12,099 nucleotides of DNA. Source: an uncultured Bacillota bacterium. Its GTDB lineage: Bacteria; Bacillota; Clostridia; Tissierellales; Tissierellaceae. The stretch is taken from positions 1-12,099 of the forward strand of contig CALGAG010000197.1 of assembly GCA_937951995.1 (NCBI GenBank). Direction: 5' to 3'. A program made the translations under genes and the position numbers. A model generated the notes under the pieces. That model was not told where the DNA came from and made no database searches. It saw only the letters and a list, made by a program, of their open reading frames with translations. Below are positions 7,689 through 12,099 of this stretch, piece by piece (positions within the stretch are counted from its first letter, which is position 1; each line of letters begins with the position of its first letter).

Positions 7689-7782
7689 GTGATTACACAC
7701 ATCTGTTGATATTTAGGGGTGTGCTCTTAGGAGTCCCGAGATAGTGGATACAGATGGAGGAAAATAACATGGAGGTGAAAGT
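7689..7782 (+). promoter_or_regulatory. Structured rpsB mRNA leader, candidate S2 autoregulatory element
   Basis: About 94 bases between the predicted transcription start and the rpsB ATG can fold. CATCTGT (7700-7706) pairs perfectly with ACAGATG (7750-7756), closing a domain. Inside it, GGGG (7716-7719) pairs with TCCC (7734-7737, one G-U) around a CTC/GAG hairpin (7724-7726 with 7731-7733, loop TTAG). A competing pairing, CACAC (7696-7700) with GTGTG (7719-7723), excludes both. The outer stem ends on the first G of a GGAGG (7756-7760) that lies upstream of the true rpsB SD GGAGGTG (7771-7777). S2 represses its own operon through a leader structure in gamma-proteobacteria; whether this leader does the same is inference. 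Hand folding only. Confidence 0.5.
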
Positions 7783-7792
7783 ATGTCAGTAG
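7769..7792 (+). CDS. Possible 7-codon leader ORF overlapping the rpsB start
   Basis: An ATG at 7769 opens a 7-codon frame (MEVKVCQ, stop TAG at 7790-7792) in a different frame from rpsB, whose ATG is at 7783. It has its own GGAGG (7756-7760), 8 bases upstream, distinct from the rpsB SD. Indeed the rpsB SD lies within this mini-ORF. Ribosomes starting here would terminate 7 bases past the rpsB ATG and could reinitiate or interfere. It may equally be a coincidence of two neighbouring purine-rich sites. Confidence 0.25.
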   Translation: MEVKVCQ

Positions 7793-8508
7793 TATCAATG
7801 AAAAGTTTATTGGAAGCAGGTGTTCACTTTGGTCACCAGACAAGAAGATGGAACCCAAAGATGGCACAGTATATCTTTACAGAAAGAAATGGGATATACA
7901 TTATTGACCTACAAAAGACCGTCAAGAAAATTGACGACGCATACAACGTAATGAAGGAAGTCGTTGAGAATGGCGGAGAAGCTCTTTTTGTAGGAACAAA
8001 GAAACAAGCACAGGAAGCAATCGAGAATGAGGCAAAAAGATGTGGCATGCACTTTGTAAATCAGAGATGGTTGGGTGGAATGCTAACAAACTACAAGACA
8101 ATCAGAAAGAGAATTGACAGATTGCATCAGCTTGAAAAAATGGAGGAAGATGGAACCTTTGAAGTTCTTCCAAAGAAAGAAGTAATTAAGCTGAGACATG
8201 AAGCTGAAAGACTTGAGAAATTCCTAGGTGGTATTAAAACAATGACCAGGGTGCCAGATGTCCTGTTTGTTGTGGACCCAAGAAAAGAAAAAATTGCCGT
8301 ACAGGAAGCACATATTCTTGGAATTCCTGTTATAGGTATAGTAGATACAAACTGCGATCCAGATGAAATTGATTACATCATTCCTGGTAATGATGACGCA
8401 ATTAGAGCTGTAAAACTGTTGACTGAGACAATGGCTAATGCTGTTATCGAAGCAAAGCAGGGTGAGCAGAACGAATCTGAGGTAAACGTAGAAGCTACAG
8501 AAGAGTAA
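7783..8508 (+). CDS. rpsB: 30S ribosomal protein S2 (uS2)
   Basis: Structural protein on the back of the small ribosomal subunit, assembled late together with bS1 where present. The 241-aa product begins with the highly conserved SMKSLLEAGVHFGHQTRRWN segment (5-24) and continues with FTERNGIYIIDLQKT (32-46), LFVGTKKQAQ (68-77), the coiled-coil protrusion RHEAERLEKFLGG, and PDVLFVVDPRKEKIAVQEA through GIPVIGIVDTNCDPD. The C-terminal tail after about residue 222 is acidic and variable (Glu- and Asn-rich), as is normal. The ATG at 7783 follows GGAGGTG (7771-7777) at 5 bases. It is driven by the extended -10 promoter at 7654-7682 through a structured leader, and is followed by a hairpin before tsf. 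Confidence 0.98.
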   Translation: MSVVSMKSLLEAGVHFGHQTRRWNPKMAQYIFTERNGIYIIDLQKTVKKIDDAYNVMKEVVENGGEALFVGTKKQAQEAIENEAKRCGMHFVNQRWLGGMLTNYKTIRKRIDRLHQLEKMEEDGTFEVLPKKEVIKLRHEAERLEKFLGGIKTMTRVPDVLFVVDPRKEKIAVQEAHILGIPVIGIVDTNCDPDEIDYIIPGNDDAIRAVKLLTETMANAVIEAKQGEQNESEVNVEATEE

Positions 8509-8514
8509 GAAGAA

Positions 8515-8553
8515 GGTAAGGATTACAGAATTATCTGTATTCCTTACCGTTTT
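8515..8553 (+). terminator. rpsB-tsf intergenic hairpin, partial terminator or attenuator
   Basis: Two 15-base arms (8515-8529 and 8534-8548) pair at 14 of 15 positions with one T-T mismatch and an ATTA loop. A GTTTT tail (8549-8553) follows. The shape is that of an intrinsic terminator with a short T tract, 6 bases after the rpsB stop and 9 bases before the tsf SD core. Since I see no promoter between the two genes, partial read-through that sets the S2:EF-Ts ratio is the likeliest role. An RNase processing site is the alternative. Confidence 0.65.
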
Positions 8554-8573
8554 AATGATATAGGAGGTATATT

Positions 8574-9221
8574 ATGGCTATTAGTGCTTCTTTAGTAAAA
8601 GAACTAAGAGAAAAAACAGCAGCTGGAATGCTTGATTGTAAAAAAGCTCTTGAAAAAACAGATGGTGATATAGATAAGGCTATTGACTATCTAAGGGAAA
8701 AAGGCCTGGCATCAGCGTCAAAAAAATCCGGTAGGGTAGCATCAGAGGGACTTGTTGAAGCATACATCCACGGTGGAAGAATTGGAGTTCTTATTGAAGT
8801 AAACTCTGAGACTGATTTTGTTGCAAAAAATGATGAATTCAAGGAGTTTGTCAAGGACATGGCTATGCAGGTTGCTGCAGCCAATCCTAAAGTTGTATCA
8901 AGAGAAGAACTTTCAGAGGAAGAAATTGCACATGAGAGAGAAATCCAACTTAACAAGGTTGTTAACGAGGGTAAACCAGCTCATGTTGCCGAGAAGATTG
9001 TTGAAGGTAGAATGGAGAAATTCTTCGAGCAGATCTGTCTTCTAGACCAAGGATTTATTAAGGATCCAAGTGTTAAGGTCAAGGACCTGCTTGCTGCTAA
9101 AATTTCAAAAATAGGTGAAAACATAGTTATTAGAAGATTCACCAGATATGAAGTGGGAGAAGGTCTTGAGAAGAAAGAAGAAAACTTTGCTGAGGAAGTA
9201 GCAAAGCAAATGAACATGTAG
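8574..9221 (+). CDS. tsf: Translation elongation factor Ts (short form)
   Basis: Guanine nucleotide exchange factor that releases GDP from EF-Tu. The 215-aa product has the N-terminal UBA-like domain (about 1-50) with the signature LREKTAAGMLDCKKAL (11-26), then the core domain with VEAYIHGGRIGVLIEVNSET (61-80) and the TDFVAKNDEF segment (80-89), whose Asp-Phe pair contacts EF-Tu. A conserved C-terminal region KIVEGRMEKFF...LLDQGFIKDPS follows. It is clearly shorter than the E. coli or Bacillus protein (about 283-293 aa), lacking one of the two core subdomains. Short forms are normal in several Clostridia and thermophiles, so this is not a truncation. The ATG at 8574 lies 5 bases after GGAGGT (8563-8568). 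It probably depends on the rpsB promoter and ends at a strong terminator. Confidence 0.97.
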   Translation: MAISASLVKELREKTAAGMLDCKKALEKTDGDIDKAIDYLREKGLASASKKSGRVASEGLVEAYIHGGRIGVLIEVNSETDFVAKNDEFKEFVKDMAMQVAAANPKVVSREELSEEEIAHEREIQLNKVVNEGKPAHVAEKIVEGRMEKFFEQICLLDQGFIKDPSVKVKDLLAAKISKIGENIVIRRFTRYEVGEGLEKKEENFAEEVAKQMNM

Positions 9222-9226
9222 TTAAT

Positions 9227-9254
9227 AAAGGAGAACACTGGCTGTTCTCCTTTT
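9227..9254 (+). terminator. Intrinsic terminator after tsf
   Basis: An 11-bp perfect stem (AAAGGAGAACA at 9227-9237, TGTTCTCCTTT at 9243-9253, loop CTGGC) lies 5 bases after the tsf stop and ends in TTTT. The A tract on the 5' arm makes it potentially bidirectional. It closes the rpsB-tsf unit. Confidence 0.82.
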
Positions 9255-9292
9255 AATAAGTTCGGGTAAGATTATCTTCATTTAATCGTTGA

Positions 9293-9321
9293 TTGTTTGG
9301 AGGTTTGGTGTAGTTTATACT
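9293..9321 (+). promoter_or_regulatory. Candidate pyrH promoter
   Basis: TTGTTT (9293-9298) and TATACT (9316-9321) are 17 bases apart, a plausible housekeeping promoter between the tsf terminator and pyrH. Its predicted start near 9328 would fall on the pyrH SD itself (GAGGAG, 9328-9333), leaving a leader of only about 13 bases. That makes the call doubtful, although very short leaders exist. No better promoter is visible in 9255-9340. Confidence 0.35.
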
Positions 9322-9340
9322 TTTTCTGAGGAGTGTAGCC

Positions 9341-10054
9341 ATGGAATCCATATTTGGAAGGATCATATTGAAGCTAAGCGGTGAAGCGCTTGCAGGCGGT
9401 AAAGGAACAGGTATCGATGTTGAAACTGTCAGCAGCATTGCTGAACAAATTAAGAAACTTAATGACTTTGGTGTAGAAGTGGCAATTGTAGTAGGTGGGG
9501 GCAACTTCTGGAGAGGACGTTCAACGGAGGATATGGATAGGGCAACCTCTGACTACATGGGTATGTTGGGTACAATGATGAACGCTTTGGCATTGCAGGA
9601 TGCACTAGAAAACATGGATGTTGTTACAAGGGTGCAATCGGCAATAGAAATGCGACAGGTGGCAGAGCCATACATTAGAAGGAGAGCCATCAGACACCTT
9701 GAAAAGGGAAGGGTTGTAATATTTGGAGCCGGCACAGGCAATCCCTATTTTTCAACTGATACCACTGCTGCCTTGAGGGCTGCTGAAATTGAGGCTGAAG
9801 TCATACTACTGGCCAAAAAAGGCGTAGACGGAGTATATGACTCTGATCCAAAATTCAACTGTGAGGCAAAAAAGTTTGACACTTTAAAATATATTGATAT
9901 ACTAAAATTAGGTCTTGGAATTATGGACTCCACAGCAACATCCTTATGCATGGATAACGGAATTCCTTTAATTGTATTTGGAATAGATGATCCAAATAAC
10001 ATTGTTGATGTTGTATTAGGCAAAAAAATTGGAACCCACGTAAAGGAGGAGTAG
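9341..10054 (+). CDS. pyrH: Uridylate kinase (UMP kinase)
   Basis: Phosphorylates UMP to UDP with ATP, an essential pyrimidine step feeding RNA, DNA and nucleotide-sugar synthesis. It belongs to the amino-acid-kinase superfamily, not the NMP kinases, and is a cytoplasmic hexamer usually activated by GTP and inhibited by UTP. The 237-aa product shows IILKLSGEAL (8-17, phosphate-binding Lys11), the glycine-rich VVGGGNFWRGR (50-60), the DYMGMLGTMMNALALQDAL helix (71-89), GTGNPYFSTDTTAALRA (131-147) with the acidic and Thr residues that contact UMP, and the DGVYDSDP nucleotide loop (163-170). Its length is standard. The ATG at 9341 is 7 bases after GAGGAG (9328-9333). It is followed at 2 bases by frr, the usual Firmicutes pair. 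Confidence 0.98.
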   Translation: MESIFGRIILKLSGEALAGGKGTGIDVETVSSIAEQIKKLNDFGVEVAIVVGGGNFWRGRSTEDMDRATSDYMGMLGTMMNALALQDALENMDVVTRVQSAIEMRQVAEPYIRRRAIRHLEKGRVVIFGAGTGNPYFSTDTTAALRAAEIEAEVILLAKKGVDGVYDSDPKFNCEAKKFDTLKYIDILKLGLGIMDSTATSLCMDNGIPLIVFGIDDPNNIVDVVLGKKIGTHVKEE

Positions 10055-10056
10055 TT

Positions 10057-10614
10057 ATGGAATTAGATGTACACAAGGAAGCAGCATCGAAGATGGACAA
10101 AACCATTTCCGTCTATAAGGAGGAATTGGCATCCATTAGAGCAGGCAGAGCAAATCCTGCATTGCTGGACAGAATAAGCGTTGATTACTACGGTCAGATT
10201 ACACCCCTGAAGCAAGTTGGTAGTGTATCTGCTCCTGAACCAAGATTACTTGTAATACAGCCATGGGACGCAAGTCTTATACCTGCCATTGAAAAGGAGA
10301 TCATAAAATCTGACTTGGGATTGAATCCTTCAAATGACGGCAAATTGATTAGGCTTATAATTCCACAGCTAACTGAAGAGAGAAGAAAAGATCTTATAAA
10401 AGTAGTAAAGAAAAATAGTGAAAATGCCAAGGTTGCTATCAGAAACACCAGAAGAGATGCCATAGACAAGATAAAGAAAATGGAGAAGGATAAGGAACTT
10501 ACTGAGGATGATAGAAAACAGGCAGAAAATCAGATGCAAGAAATCACAGATAAGCACATCACTATGATAGATGAAATAACTGCCAAAAAAGAAGAAGAAT
10601 TAATGGAAATATAA
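10057..10614 (+). CDS. frr: Ribosome recycling factor
   Basis: Works with EF-G after termination to split the 70S ribosome and release mRNA and tRNA. The 185-aa product is the standard length. It shows the tRNA-mimic architecture in sequence: a long helix I containing VYKEELASIRAGRANPALLD, the small beta domain II (YYGQITPLKQVGSVSAPEPR, then LLVIQPWD), and two C-terminal helices rich in charged residues (ERRKDLIKVVKKNSENAKVA and NTRRDAIDKIKKMEKD). The conserved arginines of RAGRAN and RNTRRDA are present. The ATG at 10057 follows AAGGAGGA (10043-10050), which overlaps the end of pyrH, so the two are translationally linked. A strong terminator begins 3 bases after its stop. Confidence 0.98.
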   Translation: MELDVHKEAASKMDKTISVYKEELASIRAGRANPALLDRISVDYYGQITPLKQVGSVSAPEPRLLVIQPWDASLIPAIEKEIIKSDLGLNPSNDGKLIRLIIPQLTEERRKDLIKVVKKNSENAKVAIRNTRRDAIDKIKKMEKDKELTEDDRKQAENQMQEITDKHITMIDEITAKKEEELMEI

Positions 10615-10617
10615 TTT

Positions 10618-10643
10618 AACCCCTTCTCGACGAAGGGGTTTTT
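10618..10643 (+). terminator. Strong intrinsic terminator between frr and uppS
   Basis: A 9-bp perfect stem (AACCCCTTC at 10618-10626, GAAGGGGTT at 10632-10640, loop TCGAC) is followed by an uninterrupted run of five T (10639-10643). It starts 3 bases after the frr stop and ends only 6 bases before the uppS SD. It is the most GC-rich stem in the window and should terminate most pyrH-frr transcripts. Confidence 0.9.
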
Positions 10644-10659
10644 GTTGATGGAGGAAGAT

Positions 10660-11400
10660 ATGACTGAAAATACCAGCAAAATCACATCTAATATGGATAC
10701 TGATAATCTACCGGCTCATATTGGAATCATAATGGATGGGAATGGAAGATGGGCAAAGAAAAGAGGTCTTCCAAGGCATTTGGGACATCAGGAGGGAATG
10801 AAAAAGGTAGTCCACATTGTTGAAGTATGCAAGGAAATTGGTATAAGAAACTTGACTCTCTATGCTTTCTCCACTGAAAACTGGAAAAGGCCCAGTATGG
10901 AAGTGGAGGCACTGATGAACCTGCTAGTGGTGTTTGTGAGAAAGGAATTGCAGAGACTTCATGAAAACAATGTCAAAATCAAAATTTTGGGAGATGTATC
11001 CAAATTGCCGGAAATTCCCAAGAGGGAAGTGAATCACGCTGTTGAGCGAACATCCGGTAATGATGGCATGATTTTGAATATTGCTCTCAACTATGGCGGG
11101 AGACAGGAAATAGTTGTGGCCATTAAAGATATTTTGAGTGATGTAAATAAGGGTAATATTACTATAGATGAAATAGATGACAAGACAATTTCTGACCACC
11201 TATACACTAAAGGTCAACCAGATCCTGACTTGATAATCAGACCCAGTGGTGAGCTGAGATTAAGTAATTTCTTGATTTATCAGGCAGCATATTCTGAGTT
11301 CTGGTTTTCGGATGTATTGTGGCCAGACTTTGATGAGAATCATCTATACAGCGCCATAATTGATTATCAGAAAAGAAATAGGAGATTTGGGGGTATTTAA
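10660..11400 (+). CDS. uppS: Isoprenyl transferase (undecaprenyl diphosphate synthase)
   Basis: Cis-prenyltransferase that adds isopentenyl diphosphates to farnesyl diphosphate to give undecaprenyl diphosphate, the C55 lipid carrier of peptidoglycan and wall polymers. The 246-aa product carries all family regions: HIGIIMDGNGRWAKKRG (20-36, catalytic Asp26), the RHLGH segment (39-43), LTLYAFSTENWKRP (65-78), LNIALNYGGRQEI, and the substrate-binding RPSGELRLSNFL (from residue 194) followed by WPDF. The first 18 residues are a polar, poorly conserved extension. I chose the ATG at 10660 because GGAGGAA begins at 10650, with 5 bases between GGAGG and the ATG. Earlier in-frame TTG codons (10642, 10645) lie in the T run of the preceding terminator and an ATG at 10648 overlaps the SD. 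cdsA follows with no intervening base. Confidence 0.97.
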   Translation: MTENTSKITSNMDTDNLPAHIGIIMDGNGRWAKKRGLPRHLGHQEGMKKVVHIVEVCKEIGIRNLTLYAFSTENWKRPSMEVEALMNLLVVFVRKELQRLHENNVKIKILGDVSKLPEIPKREVNHAVERTSGNDGMILNIALNYGGRQEIVVAIKDILSDVNKGNITIDEIDDKTISDHLYTKGQPDPDLIIRPSGELRLSNFLIYQAAYSEFWFSDVLWPDFDENHLYSAIIDYQKRNRRFGGI

Positions 11401-12099
11401 GTGGGAGACCTGGGAGTGAGATTAGTATCGGGGGTTATAGGACTTGTTTTGTTGATAGGGGTTCTCCTTCTGGGAGGGCACTATTTAAGCTTCTCAATCT
11501 TGTTCTTATCATTGATAGCCTTAAGAGAATTCTACAATGCAGTTAGGAAAATGGGTCTTAACCCATTTGACATAGTTGGGTATTCAGGTGCGGTATTATT
11601 GTTTATAGCTAATTATTTCGATATTATTTCTAATGATTTTATTATATCTCTGGTATTGGTGGTATCATTGGCAGCAACTGTAATTTCCAAGGGAAGGGAC
11701 ATAAAGGATTCCGCAATTACAATGATTGGGATTCTGTACATACCATTCCTGCTTTTCCATATTTTATATCTTGATGGAAGTGTTTATCTATGGTTGATTT
11801 TCCTGATTGCATTTGGCACAGACACATTTGCCTATCTTATTGGGAGCAAGTTTGGGAAAAACAAGCTTTGCCCTGAAATCAGTCCAAAAAAATCAGTTGA
11901 GGGAGCAATAGGTGGAATAATTGGGAGCATACTTGTTTCATTACTTTATTCCATGTTCACTGAAATATCACCACTATGGAGTGTTGCAACGCTTGCCCTT
12001 GCCGGTTCAATCATTTCACAATTGGGCGACCTTACTGCTTCCAGAATCAAAAGAGCAGCAGGTATAAAGGACTATGGGAGAATAATGCCAGGACATGGG
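11401..12099 (+). CDS. cdsA: Phosphatidate cytidylyltransferase (CDP-diglyceride synthase), 3' end missing
   Basis: Integral membrane enzyme that makes CDP-diacylglycerol from CTP and phosphatidic acid, the branch point of phospholipid synthesis. The frame is open from 11401 to the window end, giving 233 residues; full-length members are about 260-290 aa. Around seven hydrophobic segments are visible, starting with the N-terminal stretch at about residues 8-28. The family signature begins at residue 214 (SRIKRAAGIKD, then PGHG) and is cut off before its final Asp-rich part, so the catalytic end lies outside. Also present are the FGTDTFAYLIGSKFGKNKL and SPKKSVEGAIGG motifs typical of CdsA. I chose the GTG at 11401, directly after the uppS stop, because GGGGG (11389-11393) precedes it by 7 bases. 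A second in-frame GTG at 11416 with GGAG (11404-11407) upstream is a real alternative. dxr and an RseP-type protease usually follow in Firmicutes. Confidence 0.95.
   Translation, partial: MGDLGVRLVSGVIGLVLLIGVLLLGGHYLSFSILFLSLIALREFYNAVRKMGLNPFDIVGYSGAVLLFIANYFDIISNDFIISLVLVVSLAATVISKGRDIKDSAITMIGILYIPFLLFHILYLDGSVYLWLIFLIAFGTDTFAYLIGSKFGKNKLCPEISPKKSVEGAIGGIIGSILVSLLYSMFTEISPLWSVATLALAGSIISQLGDLTASRIKRAAGIKDYGRIMPGHG

Noticed and set aside
9254..9340. Possible riboswitch or pyrimidine-sensing attenuator upstream of pyrH
   Set aside because: Only 87 bases remain after the tsf terminator. I find no second terminator, no PyrR-like anti-antiterminator motif and no convincing stem.

Overview
The window is a gene-dense, AT-rich stretch of a low-GC Gram-positive (Firmicutes) chromosome. 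All genes lie on the + strand. The gene order ylqF/rbgA-rnhB-yraN-comM-dprA-topA-codY-rpsB-tsf-pyrH-frr-uppS-cdsA is a well-known Firmicutes backbone. CodY itself is restricted to this phylum. Codon use rich in AGA/AGG, strong GGAGG-type ribosome binding sites, a short EF-Ts (215 aa), and codY following topA directly (no trmFO, xerC/codV or hslVU between them as in Bacillus) point to Clostridia or Tissierellia rather than Bacilli. That placement is an inference.

Layout. Bases 1-57 hold the end of an upstream unit, including an intrinsic terminator. Bases 72-4600 form a tight run: the ribosome-assembly GTPase RbgA, RNase HII, a UPF0102 nuclease-like protein, and the two transformation/recombination proteins ComM and DprA. 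topA (4629-6707) follows with a TTG start and a strong SD that is partly inside a small hairpin. codY (6816-7589) has its own 108-base leader with two overlapping CodY-box-like sequences (possible autoregulation) and ends in a 10-bp hairpin.

The second half is the translation and envelope block. rpsB has a near-consensus extended -10 promoter and a roughly 95-base leader that can fold in at least two mutually exclusive ways. A 15-position hairpin separates rpsB from tsf. A terminator follows tsf. pyrH-frr are coupled and end in a strong terminator. uppS-cdsA begin immediately after that terminator, and cdsA runs off the window inside its signature motif. Together the genes cover ribosome assembly and recycling (rbgA, rpsB, tsf, frr), genome maintenance and DNA uptake (rnhB, yraN, comM, dprA, topA), nutrient-responsive global control (codY), UMP phosphorylation (pyrH) and the lipid carrier and phospholipid precursors of the envelope (uppS, cdsA).

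No mobile element, CRISPR array, tRNA, rRNA, defence island or unknown gene is visible, and no gene-free stretch exceeds 300 bases. The coding content is ordinary. The parts worth a second look are regulatory: the rpsB leader with its overlapping 7-codon ORF, the rpsB-tsf hairpin, the codY leader, and the terminator placed directly in front of uppS.
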